Shown here piece by piece: positions 10,167 to 20,100 of a DNA stretch of 64,000 nucleotides. Under the pieces are notes generated by a model. The model was not told where the DNA came from. It saw only the letters and a program-made list of their open reading frames with translations, and searched no databases. Every line of letters begins with the position of its first letter. The first letter of the stretch is position 1. The stretch comes from an uncultured Aquimarina sp. (GTDB lineage: Bacteria > Bacteroidota > Bacteroidia > Flavobacteriales > Flavobacteriaceae), in the NCBI GenBank assembly GCA_947498935.1, contig CANMMM010000006.1, positions 62,001 through 126,000 on the forward strand. The letters are read 5' to 3'. The position numbers and the translations under genes were made by a program.

Positions 10167-11060
10167 ATGCAGTTTGGAAAAGTAGCACAACCTGAATTGA
10201 TAGATTTTACATTACCGATTGATGCGCCAGAGACTTTAGGGGTATTGAGTCAGAGCGGGGACACGCCACTATCAGTATATGTAGGTTGTGCCAAGTGGAA
10301 TCGGCAAGATCTAAAAGGGTTTTATCCACGAGGTATTAAAGATGAACTGCATTATTATGCTAGGCAGTTTAATGCGATAGAAATGAATGCTACTTATTAC
10401 AGGATTTTCGCTGCAGAACAGTTTAAGAAATGGTACGATAAAACACCTGCTGGGTTTAAATTTTTTCCGAAGCTAGTGCAGGATATTTCGCATTTTCAGC
10501 GGTTAGGAGAGGGGGTGTTTCCGTTGGTAGATCGTTATTTAGAAAGTGTGATACATTTACAAGAAAAGTTAGGGACTATTTTTCTACAATTGCATAGTAA
10601 TTTTGATCCCGAGCACATGGATCGTGTAGCTCGTTTTGCAGCTTATTGGCCCAAAGAAATACCGCTAGCCATAGAGTTTAGGCATACAGACTGGTTTAAT
10701 GATGTGGTAGTCGCTACAGAGCTGTATGATGTATTAGAGACACATGGAATTACTAATGTAATCACCGATACGGCGGGAAGAAGAGATTTGTTGCATATGC
10801 GATTGACTACCAAAGAAGCATTTGTACGCTATGTAGGTGCTAACCATGAGACAGATTACAGTAGATTAGATGATTGGATAGCACGCTTGCGGTTATGGAA
10901 GGAGCAAGGTATTGAGAGTATTCATTTTTTTGTACATCAAAATGTAGAGGAAGCCTCTCCTTTATTATCTAATTATTTGGTAAAAGGAGTGAACAAAAAA
11001 TTAGGGGTGTCATTGAAGTTGTCGAGGCATCATGAACAGGATACACCTACTTTGTTTTAA
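10167..11060 (+). CDS. DUF72 (YecE-like) family protein
   Basis: 297 aa. Family hallmarks are an early YVGCAKWNRQD segment, NAIEMNATYYRI, the substrate-cleft strand SVIHLQEKLGTIFLQLHSNF, IPLAIEFRHTDWF, and the C-terminal IHFFVHQNVEEASPLL. DUF72 proteins fold as TIM barrels resembling xylose-isomerase-like enzymes. The biochemical role is not established, although a nuclease-related function has been proposed for some members. No signal peptide is present, so it is cytoplasmic. Single gene; the start ATG follows the REP-like element. Confidence 0.88.
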   Translation: MQFGKVAQPELIDFTLPIDAPETLGVLSQSGDTPLSVYVGCAKWNRQDLKGFYPRGIKDELHYYARQFNAIEMNATYYRIFAAEQFKKWYDKTPAGFKFFPKLVQDISHFQRLGEGVFPLVDRYLESVIHLQEKLGTIFLQLHSNFDPEHMDRVARFAAYWPKEIPLAIEFRHTDWFNDVVVATELYDVLETHGITNVITDTAGRRDLLHMRLTTKEAFVRYVGANHETDYSRLDDWIARLRLWKEQGIESIHFFVHQNVEEASPLLSNYLVKGVNKKLGVSLKLSRHHEQDTPTLF

Positions 11061-11199
11061 AAATAGCTTGCTTTTCATCTTGTTTTTGTGTACTTTAACG
11101 ATTGTTTTGGAATCTATAATGATTATTTGTTTTTGGATAACTCATATGTAGGTCTTAAAAAAACAACATATTCACCTCAAATAATTTAGTAAAAGATAG

Positions 11200-11598
11200 A
11201 TGATGATTAGAAAATTACACCTTACACTCTTAATAGGCGCTATTTCTGTACTAACGTACGCTCAGGAGTTTAATACCACTTTAGATACCAAAGTATTAAG
11301 TAGTGCTACACTGCTCGATATTGAATCTGTACATTTGATAGCAGTTCGTAATACGTTACTTCTAAAAAACAACGTTTTTTCTTACGATTCTAAAAAAATA
11401 ATGGCATGTGATCATTCTTTAGATCACCGTGTATCACTACCTACGGATGCAATCAGTTTATTAGACATTATCAGTTCGGATGAAGGGGCAGATTTTAATT
11501 GCTCAGGAGGTTTTTGTTTAAATCGATTCCATTTTCATAAAAAAGGATTGACTTTAAAGCGTCAATTATTTGATTATTTTGTGCAGATTTCTTGCTAA
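11200..11598 (+). CDS. Small secreted hypothetical protein, 132 aa
   Basis: An N-terminal signal peptide (RKLHLTLLIGAISVLTYAQ) indicates export. The mature part is about 110 residues, has four cysteines (ACDH, FNCSGGFC, and a terminal ISC) and no motif I recognise. ATG codons at 11200 and 11203 are both possible starts. Flanking genes do not suggest a role. Confidence 0.55.
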   Translation: MMIRKLHLTLLIGAISVLTYAQEFNTTLDTKVLSSATLLDIESVHLIAVRNTLLLKNNVFSYDSKKIMACDHSLDHRVSLPTDAISLLDIISSDEGADFNCSGGFCLNRFHFHKKGLTLKRQLFDYFVQISC

Positions 11599-11639
11599 TT
11601 TATTGTTGAAGTGATTTAAACTTTTTTCCATTTTACAGG

Positions 11640-11702
11640 GTGTATAACTAGCATTTTGGTTATACACTACTAGATTCTATATTGATTTATCTAGAATCTA
11701 GT
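11640..11702. repeat. Two adjacent perfect inverted repeats
   Basis: GTGTATAAC (11640-11648) pairs with GTTATACAC (11659-11667) around a 10-nt loop. ACTAGATTCTA (11669-11679) pairs with TAGAATCTAGT (11692-11702) around 12 nt. Neither is followed by a convincing T tract. The pair lies 41 nt after one stop and just upstream of the DEAD-box promoter, so it could be transcript-end structure or an operator. Confidence 0.6.
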
Positions 11703-11723
11703 GTGTGAATAGCGAGAATCGCT

Positions 11724-11731
11724 TATTTTTG
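11724..11731 (+). promoter_or_regulatory. Candidate TAnnTTTG promoter -7 box for the DEAD-box helicase
   Basis: TATTTTTG matches the Bacteroidota -7 consensus, 21 nt before the ATG at 11753. It would place the transcript start after the alternative GTG at 11705, supporting the ATG. No clear -33 TTG was found. Confidence 0.5.
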
Positions 11732-11752
11732 CAGCTTAAAATACGTATAGAG

Positions 11753-12862
11753 ATGACATTTTCTGCATTAGGAGTAACCAAAGAGCTGACCAAAGGTCTT
11801 AAAGAGATGGGGATTGTAAGCCCTACTAAAATACAAGAGCAAGCGATTCCACTGTTGAGCAAAGGTGCTACAGATTTTATCGGTAAGGCACAAACGGGTA
11901 CAGGGAAAACGGCAGCGTTTGGAATTCCTCTTTTGATGAAAATCAATCCAGATATATCACAGGTGCAAGCGCTGATATTAGCGCCTACGAGAGAATTAGG
12001 ACAGCAGATAGCGAAACAACTCTTTAAGTTTACGAAGTATACAGATAAGATTTTTACAGAGTCGGTCTATGGAGGCGAAAAAATAGAACGTCAGATTGCA
12101 CGATTAAAAAGGCCTACGCATATTATAGTAGCTACCCCTGGAAGATTGATAGATCTGATGGATAAAAAGGTGGTGGATATTTCTAAGGTGCACACCATAG
12201 TGATGGATGAAGCAGATGAGATGCTGAGTATGGGGTTTAAAAATGACTTGACTTCTATTTTAGCTAGAACTAAGGGACGTAGGAATATATGGCTTTTTTC
12301 GGCTACGATCCCTGCATCTTTAACGGATATTATTCACTCCTATGTGGCTAAGAATGCAGTACGTGTTTCTATAGATAAAAATGATACCGTGAATACGGGA
12401 ATAACACATAATTTTGTGATAGGTGAAGAAGGACAAAAACTAGATGTACTGACCTATTTTTTAAAGTCCCAAAAACAGCAACGAGGTATCATTTTTACAA
12501 AAACGAAGGTGGCTGCACGGGTATTAGCTAAGCAATTGATTGCTAAAAATTATGAGGTGGGCTTATTAGAAGGGGATATGATCCAGAAAGACCGCGATAA
12601 GGTAATGCGCGCTTTTAAGAAAGCAGACCTACAATTATTAGTGTCTACTGATGTAGCTGCTAGAGGAATAGATGTCGCTAATCTAGCGTATGTAGTACAC
12701 TATCAATTACCGGATCAAATAGAATATTATACACACCGAAGTGGTAGAACGGCTAGAGCGGGTAATACAGGATTGTCATTAGCACTGATTGTAAAACAAG
12801 AGCTTAAAATGATTAGAGAGCTGGAGAAAAATCTAGGGATACGTTTTCATCAAATCAGGTAA
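11753..12862 (+). CDS. DEAD-box ATP-dependent RNA helicase
   Basis: 369 aa. It has a Q motif region (MGIVSPTKIQEQAIPLL), motif I AQTGTGKTA, motif II DEAD in VMDEADEML, motif III SAT in LFSATIP, and motif VI HRSGRTARAG. It ends almost immediately after the second RecA-like domain, so it lacks the basic or Gly-rich tail many paralogues carry. Likely roles are RNA remodelling in ribosome assembly or mRNA decay; the specific paralogue cannot be told. An upstream GTG at 11705 is in frame but precedes the predicted transcript start. Confidence 0.93.
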   Translation: MTFSALGVTKELTKGLKEMGIVSPTKIQEQAIPLLSKGATDFIGKAQTGTGKTAAFGIPLLMKINPDISQVQALILAPTRELGQQIAKQLFKFTKYTDKIFTESVYGGEKIERQIARLKRPTHIIVATPGRLIDLMDKKVVDISKVHTIVMDEADEMLSMGFKNDLTSILARTKGRRNIWLFSATIPASLTDIIHSYVAKNAVRVSIDKNDTVNTGITHNFVIGEEGQKLDVLTYFLKSQKQQRGIIFTKTKVAARVLAKQLIAKNYEVGLLEGDMIQKDRDKVMRAFKKADLQLLVSTDVAARGIDVANLAYVVHYQLPDQIEYYTHRSGRTARAGNTGLSLALIVKQELKMIRELEKNLGIRFHQIR

Positions 12863-12881
12863 CTATTTTATGTAATAATTA

Positions 12882-13262
12882 CTAGGACGCTTTGGCCTTG
12901 ATACCGTTAATAGCTTCTAGTAGTTTATCAAAATTTACAGGTTTGGCAAAGTATTGATCAAAGCCTACTGATAGGAAACGCTGCGCATCGCCAGGCATGG
13001 CGTATGCGGTTACTGCATACATAGGAGTCGCTTGTAAAACAGCTATTTTTCTAAAGTGCTGTAATAATTCACAACCATCCATCTGATTAATACCTAAATT
13101 AATATCGATGAGAATTAGGTCTAATGGATGTTGTAGTGCAGGGAGTAGGGTTAGTGCAGTATCTCCGTTGTCTGCTAAGGTGATGCTGTAACCGTTTTTA
13201 GACAGCATTCTGTCCATGACCATAGCATTGATCTTGTTATCTTCTACGTATAGTATATTCAT
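12882..13262 (-). CDS. Stand-alone response regulator receiver protein
   Basis: 126 aa, a single CheY-like receiver. The acidic pocket is in YVEDN near the N-terminus, the phosphoacceptor is D53 in LILIDINLG, the conserved Thr/Ser region is YAVTAYAM, and the Lys is in FAKPVNF. There is no output domain. Its ATG overlaps the stop of the kinase at 13259-15466 by 4 nt, so the two are translationally coupled and probably partners. Confidence 0.9.
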   Translation of the reverse strand: MNILYVEDNKINAMVMDRMLSKNGYSITLADNGDTALTLLPALQHPLDLILIDINLGINQMDGCELLQHFRKIAVLQATPMYAVTAYAMPGDAQRFLSVGFDQYFAKPVNFDKLLEAINGIKAKAS

Positions 13263-15466
13263 TCACTTAGGGGTATTATGATCGTAAATTCGCTTCCTTG
13301 TTCTGGTATGCTTTGTATACTAATGCGACCACCTAGTACTTCTATATATTTTTTAGAAAGACTCAATCCGATACCAGTTCCTTCATACTTGCGACTCAGT
13401 CCAAAACTTTCTTGTACAAATGGATCAAATATCTTCTCTAGGTTGTCTTTGTGGATACCGATACCAGTATCTTTGACTTTTATATGGATATGTTTTTTTT
13501 CGGGGATGGTTATGATACTTACAGCTACATTTCCTTTTTCTGTATATTTTATAGCATTGTGTATAATGTTATTGATTGCTGTATGGAATAAATTTTCATC
13601 GATGTTGGCTGTCGGGCAACGCTCATCCAGTGTTAATGTATATGTTAGTCCTTTGGATGTAGCGATATGTCTGTATTCTCTATACGAGGTTTCTACGATA
13701 TAGTTCATATCTGATACTACGTAGTCCAAATTATTCTGTATGGTCTCTATCTCGCTATAGTGTGATAGATTATTGATCGTTTGTAGCAATCGATCCTTAC
13801 TTTCTTCTAGATATGCTTTTAATTTTTGTCGGTCCAACGGTTTTTCTTCACCTGCTAGTAAGAGATTAGCAATGGTCATAATGCCATTAAGAGGCGTTCG
13901 AATCTCATGACTGAAATTAGATAGAATATTAGATTTAAGATTGCTGAGCTCTTGTTCTTTGAGATGCGCTTCTTTAATGGCTAATTCAGCAGTTTTTAAT
14001 TCGGTGATGTCATGGCAATTGACCAATACAGAATTTACTTTTTGTAGCTGTTGATCGATAATAGGCGTATACTTTACTTCTAGCCATTGGGTAGCGCCTT
14101 TATACGTTACACGTTGCATGGCTCGTTTAATCACTTTGCCTTGTAGCGCCTCATTAAAAGAATGTGCAAACCTAGTTTGGTAATTTACAGGGATTACTTT
14201 AATGCATAGTGTAGGGGTAAGGATAGGATCTACATGATAATCTTTTTTAATAATATCTAGCGTGGCATCATCGGCCATCAGTATCATTCCTTTTCTGTCC
14301 AGTAAGATGGTATAGGCAAAACTGTTATTTACCATAGCTGCTAGTCGCCCTTTATCTTCTTCAATGATTTGTTCATTGATCTTTCGTTGATGCACATCGA
14401 TCAGATTGCCAATCATTCGCGTAGTACGCCCGTTGGCATCTTTTTTGCGATAGCCATGTATTTCGTAGTGGCGGTAATCTCCTAGTTTGTTTTTAATTCG
14501 GTAAAAATTAAAATAGTGACTTCCCTGTTGTTTTAAGCCTTGTATATGCCTTTCTAAACCAGGTGCTAAATCATCGGGGTGGATGTGCTGTTTTAATAGA
14601 TTGATACCTATAAAATCTTCTTTGATAGGCAATCCCAACATTTTTTTAAAATCAGTGCTATAAAAAGTCGCATTTTTATCAAAATGATGGTCAAATAACC
14701 CAGATTGAATCCCTTTTAGGGCTAAGTGTTTGGTTTCTTCGTTATAAGCTAGCTGCTCTAATTGTGCGTGTTTTGCTGTAATGTCTGTAATACTACCAGT
14801 TACTAAAATGGTATGTCCTTTATGTACAATAGGATCTCCAAGTACATGGATCCATTTTACATTTCGTTGTCGATCATATATTTTTTCTACACAATCGATA
14901 GGGGTTTTATCATTCAGTTGTTGTAAACTCGTATGTATTTTCTGTTGTGCAACTGTAGAGCAGCGATCTATAATAGTTTGGATACTCACAGGAGATGGAA
15001 CTTCTAGGTCTAATAATGCATGGCAATCTTTGGACAAGAAAAAATGAGATGTCACAAAATTATAACTCCAGAATACTGTAAGTGGTGCTTTAGAAAATTT
15101 ACTAAAGGTGTAATGCTCTTCATATTCTTTCGTAATATCGATACCATATAAAAATAGTTCGTTTCCATTAGGGATGCACTCTAATTTCATAATCGAAATC
15201 CCCATAGGAGCTGTAGTAGCAAATGTAAAAGTATGCGCTTGCTTCGTTTGTGATTGTAGGCATTGATTAATATGCGTAGCTAATAGGGTTTGCTCTCGAT
15301 CTATAATATAATCATAAATAGAGACGTTGTCGTCTAAATCTGCAATTCCTAGTAATTGGCATATCCTTTTATTGGCATTGACCACACGACCGTCTTTGGC
15401 TAACGTAATACAATAAAATCCTGTGTTTTCTGCTAGTAAGACCAGTTCCTGTGCTGTTAATGCCAT
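13259..15466 (-). CDS. Multi-PAS sensor histidine kinase
   Basis: 735 aa, cytoplasmic with no membrane segment visible. About four PAS/PAC domains occupy residues 1-500 (including WIHVLGDPIVHKGHTILVTG and RHYEIHGYRKK). HisKA follows with the H-box SNFSHEIRTPLNGI, then HATPase_c with the N-box NAIKYTEKGN and the G-boxes DTGIGI and GTGIGL. The receiver is a separate gene overlapping the end by 4 nt. The signal is unknown. The operon reads toward the DEAD-box gene (convergent). Confidence 0.92.
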   Translation of the reverse strand: MALTAQELVLLAENTGFYCITLAKDGRVVNANKRICQLLGIADLDDNVSIYDYIIDREQTLLATHINQCLQSQTKQAHTFTFATTAPMGISIMKLECIPNGNELFLYGIDITKEYEEHYTFSKFSKAPLTVFWSYNFVTSHFFLSKDCHALLDLEVPSPVSIQTIIDRCSTVAQQKIHTSLQQLNDKTPIDCVEKIYDRQRNVKWIHVLGDPIVHKGHTILVTGSITDITAKHAQLEQLAYNEETKHLALKGIQSGLFDHHFDKNATFYSTDFKKMLGLPIKEDFIGINLLKQHIHPDDLAPGLERHIQGLKQQGSHYFNFYRIKNKLGDYRHYEIHGYRKKDANGRTTRMIGNLIDVHQRKINEQIIEEDKGRLAAMVNNSFAYTILLDRKGMILMADDATLDIIKKDYHVDPILTPTLCIKVIPVNYQTRFAHSFNEALQGKVIKRAMQRVTYKGATQWLEVKYTPIIDQQLQKVNSVLVNCHDITELKTAELAIKEAHLKEQELSNLKSNILSNFSHEIRTPLNGIMTIANLLLAGEEKPLDRQKLKAYLEESKDRLLQTINNLSHYSEIETIQNNLDYVVSDMNYIVETSYREYRHIATSKGLTYTLTLDERCPTANIDENLFHTAINNIIHNAIKYTEKGNVAVSIITIPEKKHIHIKVKDTGIGIHKDNLEKIFDPFVQESFGLSRKYEGTGIGLSLSKKYIEVLGGRISIQSIPEQGSEFTIIIPLSE

Positions 15467-15640
15467 GCTTATTATGAGAATTCGTAGTTTTTAAATGTAC
15501 GAAAATGATTCATAATAATGAACTTATCTGTATTTTTTCTACTTCATTACAGTAGATAAACTGCTATCTGTTTTTAGTAGGCAGTAGCGCAGTGCAGGTG
15601 GTAAGGTGTTTTGAAGCTGCTGGGGAAAAATGATAGCAGC

Positions 15641-15673
15641 ACTAGATCAGTATACTGAATATACTGATCTAGT
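15641..15673 (-). terminator. Perfect 14-bp hairpin downstream of the KdsC-like gene
   Basis: ACTAGATCAGTATA (15641-15654) pairs perfectly with TATACTGATCTAGT (15660-15673) around CTGAA. It lies 22 nt beyond the stop at 15696 on the minus strand. A T5 run follows only 11 nt later, so terminator function is likely but not classical. Confidence 0.55.
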
Positions 15674-15695
15674 ACAGAACTTAGTGAATCCGTTT

Positions 15696-16220
15696 TTATG
15701 CTTTGGCATCATAGTTTTCTTCCCATTTGCCTTGTACTTTTAGTACTTGTTCGATTACATCTCTCACACAGCCTTTGCCACCTTCTTTAAACGAAATGTA
15801 CTTTGCGATTGCTTTTACCTCTGCTACGGCGTCTTGCGGACAAGTAGGCAAGCCTACCATATTCATTACAGGTAGGTCAGGAATATCATCACCCATGTAC
15901 AATACATTTTCGGGTTTGACTGCATTTTCAGATAAAAAAGTAGTGAGCTGTTCTATCTTATGATGCGCTCCTAGATATACATCCTTAATCCCTAGTGCTT
16001 GTAGTCGTTCTTTAACTCCTTCATTTTTTCCTCCAGAGATAATACACATTTTAAACCCCTGTTGTATAGCAGCTTTTAGTGCATATCCGTCTTTTACGTT
16101 CATCGTACGGAGTAATTGACCACTTTCACTGATGAATAAGCTCCCATTGGTCAGTACGCCATCTACATCAAAGATAAAAGTAGTGATGTGCTGTAAGTAT
16201 TCTTTATAACTTTTTTCCAT
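15696..16220 (-). CDS. kdsC: KdsC-like HAD phosphatase (KDO 8-phosphate phosphatase family)
   Basis: 174 aa, the length typical of tetrameric C0-type HAD phosphatases with no cap domain. Motif I is FDVDGVLT, motif II lies in CIISGG, and motif IV is MGDDIPDLPV. KdsC removes phosphate from 3-deoxy-D-manno-octulosonate 8-phosphate in LPS core synthesis. Related YrbI-type enzymes act on similar sugar phosphates, so the substrate is by analogy. The ATG overlaps the end of the DUF2520 gene by 17 nt, so they form an operon. Confidence 0.85.
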   Translation of the reverse strand: MEKSYKEYLQHITTFIFDVDGVLTNGSLFISESGQLLRTMNVKDGYALKAAIQQGFKMCIISGGKNEGVKERLQALGIKDVYLGAHHKIEQLTTFLSENAVKPENVLYMGDDIPDLPVMNMVGLPTCPQDAVAEVKAIAKYISFKEGGKGCVRDVIEQVLKVQGKWEENYDAKA

Positions 16221-16971
16221 ATTTCTCTTGTATTAATGCTGTCATTATAGTGTAGATATCGCTATGTGATGTAGTATCACATAACGTCTCTAAATGTCTA
16301 TGAATAGTTTCGGTATCATTGCGTACGGCTGGCCCAGTTTGTGCATCAGCTGGTGGCATCGTTTGTAATTTTGTTACGGTTTCCTGAATGAGAGGATATA
16401 AGATGTCGAAAGGAATAGCATCTTTCATACAGATCTCATGTGCCATCGTATAGAGATGATTCGTAAAATTATTGACAAAAACGGCTGCCACATGCAGTGT
16501 ATTACGCTGTGCAGAAGAAATGCGATATACCTTCTTAGAAATACCAGATGCCAATTCGGTAAGTAGTATAGCATCCGATTCATTACTAGCCTCTATACAC
16601 AGCGGAACTGTCGAAAAATCTACAGTCTTAGTAGCGCTAAATGTTTGCAAAGGGTAGAACACACCCTTTCGATCTGTAGTGCCAATCACATCCATCGGCA
16701 CACTACCCGAAGTATGTACAATCAGCGCATCCGAAAAAGGCAAGGTGTTACATACACTACCGATGGCATCATCGCTAACAGCTAGTATGTAAAGATCAGC
16801 TTTGATGATTGCTGTAGGAGAAGTCACGATATGATCTCTAGGTTGCTCAGCAGCTAATGGTATCCCTTTTCTATTGTAACATTGTACTACAGTACTGCCC
16901 TCATACATATCCAACACACGGTATAGCTGTCGTGCCACATTTCCTGCGCCAATAATAACAATAGTAATCAT
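16204..16971 (-). CDS. Rossmann-like and DUF2520 domain protein
   Basis: 255 aa. The N-terminal Rossmann fold has the nucleotide-binding glycines in IVIIGAGNVARQL and the strand-turn LYILAVSDDAIGSV. The C-terminal helical DUF2520 half includes VAAVFVNNFTNHLYTMAHEI. This resembles F420/NADP-dependent oxidoreductase or ketopantoate reductase-like dehydrogenases, but the substrate is unknown. It is the first gene of an operon with the KdsC-like phosphatase, an arrangement I recall as common in Flavobacteriia. Confidence 0.85.
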   Translation of the reverse strand: MITIVIIGAGNVARQLYRVLDMYEGSTVVQCYNRKGIPLAAEQPRDHIVTSPTAIIKADLYILAVSDDAIGSVCNTLPFSDALIVHTSGSVPMDVIGTTDRKGVFYPLQTFSATKTVDFSTVPLCIEASNESDAILLTELASGISKKVYRISSAQRNTLHVAAVFVNNFTNHLYTMAHEICMKDAIPFDILYPLIQETVTKLQTMPPADAQTGPAVRNDTETIHRHLETLCDTTSHSDIYTIMTALIQEKYGKKL

Positions 16972-17072
16972 GCCGTAAAAATAAGGAAGATACTTTAGAT
17001 ATCGATTACAAAAGAGTTGTTAAAACGTATTCTTGCGCACAGATGTATACCAATAAATCTATGGAAAAGCAC

Positions 17073-17080
17073 TATTTTTG
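17073..17080 (+). promoter_or_regulatory. Candidate TAnnTTTG promoter -7 box for ccsBA
   Basis: TATTTTTG followed by CGAAGCTTAAAA, 26 nt before the ATG at 17107. It supports that ATG over in-frame upstream starts. No clear -33 TTG was seen. Confidence 0.5.
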
Positions 17081-17106
17081 CGAAGCTTAAAAAAGAAAAC
17101 CACACA

Positions 17107-20100
17107 ATGCAACAGAATCTCGTACGTATTTTATTCTCTACACGATTAATGGCTGTTTTATTTATTGTATTTGCGATCGCTATGGGAGTAGGTACTTTCC
17201 TAGAAGATAGCTATGGCACCACAGCTGCCAGAATATGGATCTATAACGCTTGGTGGTTCGAGACCATCATGGTTATTTTTATGATCAATTTTTGTGGGAA
17301 TATTGTACGGTATCGATTGTATACCAAAGAGAAGTGGGCCACACTCCTGCTGCATCTCTCATTCATCTTTATCTTATTAGGAGCGTTTGTCACTCGATAT
17401 ATTAGTTATGAGGGAATTATGCCTATACGAGAAGGGGAGACCACAGCCGCTTTTTTATCAGAGAAGACAAACCTAATCGCCTATCTCGATGGAGAAATCA
17501 ATGGAGAACCCAAGCGCCGTATCATTACAGAGCCTTTAGAACTAGCCGAAGCCACTACATGGTATAATGATTTTACCATCGATACAGATTATAACGGGCA
17601 ACCAGTACAAATACGTTATAAAGAGTATATTGCAGGCGCCGAAATGGGACTGGTAGAAACGCCCGATGGAGACCAATACCTAAAAATTGTAGAAGCAGGA
17701 GATGGAAATCGCCATGATCATTATCTCAAAGCTGGAGAAGTATCCAATATACACAATGTGTTATTAGCATTTAATGCTCCTACACCAGGCGCGATTAATA
17801 TCAGCTATAAAAATGATGAATACACCATAGAATCCCCTTTTGAAGGTACGTATCTAAGAATGGCAGATCAAAAGCAAGGAATGCTTACTAAAGATAGTAT
17901 CCAACCATTGATGCTTAGATCACTGTATCAAACAGCAGGGATGCAATTCGTAGTGCCTGACCCAGTATTGACGGGGAAATATGATGTCATTCCTACAGAA
18001 GTCAAAGAAAAAGACCAACAAGACGCATTGATTCTAGAAGTCACTACTAATGGAGAAACCAAAGAAGTAAAACTACTAGGAGGGAAGGGATTTGCTAATG
18101 ATATGCAAAAGATAACACTAGGAGGGCTAGACATGCATTTCAGTTATGGATCAGAACGATTAGAACTCCCATTTTCGCTAAAACTCAAAGATTTTATAGC
18201 AGAAAAACAACCAGGAACCGTAAAAGTATACAAATCCTATATGAGTAAGGTAGCTATTATCGAAGCTGATAAACCAGCACAACCTTACGATATCTATATG
18301 AATCATGTATTAGATCACAAAGGGTATCGATTCTTTCAGGCATCCTTTAATCCAGACGAAAAAGGAACCGTTCTATCCGTGAGTCATGATTTCTGGGGAA
18401 CACAAATTACCTATTTAGGCTACCTATTATTATACGCAGGATTGATGCTTATTTTATTTACCAAAGGCTCTAGATTTAAGGACTTAGAACAAATGCTTAA
18501 TAAAGTAAAGTCTAAGAAAAAAGCACAAGCAGCTACCATGATCGCGCTACTACTATCAGTAGCCACTTTTGCACAACAGCCCGCTACCACTGCACACACC
18601 GGGCATTTACAGACACTGCCTAGCAAGGCACAACTAGACTCTGTGATCAAAGCCAATGCAGTCAGTAAAGAACATGCCGAAAAATTCGGAAGTATCGTTA
18701 TCCAAGACGACCGTGGTAGGATGAAACCTATCAATACCTTTTCATCAGAGCTATTGCGTAAACTAAGCAAAAAAGACACCTACGAGGGATTAACAGCAGA
18801 TCAAGTATTTGTCTCTATGGTAGAAAATCCATTTATATGGTATAGTGTACCCATTATCAATCTCAAAAAAGAAAACGACAGCATTCGCAAGATTTTAGGA
18901 GTACCCGCTACTGAGGAGCACGTATCCTTGGTAGATCTTTTCGAACCCGATGGAAGCTACAAACTAGCACCTTACTTAGAAAAAGCCAGTAGTACGAACA
19001 CCCCGAGTAACTTCGAAAAAGACTTCCTAAAAATACATGACAACTATTACCTGTTAGAAAAAGCACTCAGCGGAGGAATCCTAAGAATATTCCCAGTGCC
19101 ACAAGACGAAAATAACAAATGGGTATCCGTACCACAATTAAATGAAATCAAGACATTTAAAGGCATGGATTCTGTATATACACGTCAGATATTACAGATA
19201 TACAGACAAGCCGTCGTAGAATCCAGAAAGACAGGAGACTACAGTCAGCCCGACCAATACATAGAAAGTATCCGTAGTTTTCAGAAAAAATATGGAAGCG
19301 AAGTATTACCTACAGAAAAGAAGATAAAAGCCGAAATAGCGCTGAATAAATACGATATATTTAAGACCCTATACCGTTATTACCTACTGGTAGGACTCTT
19401 ACTGATCGTAGTGGTTATTATGCGCATCTTTTGGGACAAAAAATCAATACGAATTACCATCAATGCATTGATAGGACTGATCATTATCCTATTCATCACC
19501 CACACAGCAGGATTGATCATTCGATGGTATGTATCAGGGCATGCCCCTTGGAGTGATGCTTATGAATCCATGATTTATGTAGCTTGGGCTACCATGGCAT
19601 TAGGACTAGCTTTCGGTAAGAAAAGTAACCTTACCATTGCAGCCACCGCCTTTGTAGCTTCCATCATTCTATTTTTTGCGCACGAAAACTGGACAGATCC
19701 TGCCATTGCCAATCTACAACCCGTATTAGACTCTTACTGGGTATTGATACATGTATCTATTATTGTAGCCAGTTACGGACCCTTCTTTGTCGGAGCCATT
19801 CTAGGAATCTTAGCCTTAGTATTAATGTTACTAACCACCAGTAACAATAAGAAAAAGATGGAACTCAATATACGCGAACTGACTATTATTAATGAGATGG
19901 CACTCACGATCGGTTTAGTCATGCTCACCATCGGAAACTTCCTAGGAGGTATGTGGGCGAATGAGAGTTGGGGACGCTATTGGGGCTGGGATCCCAAAGA
20001 AACATGGGCACTCGTTAGTATCATGGTATATGCCTTTGTAATCCACATGCGATTAGTACCAGGCTTGCGTAGTAGATGGTTCTTTAATAGCATGTCAGTA

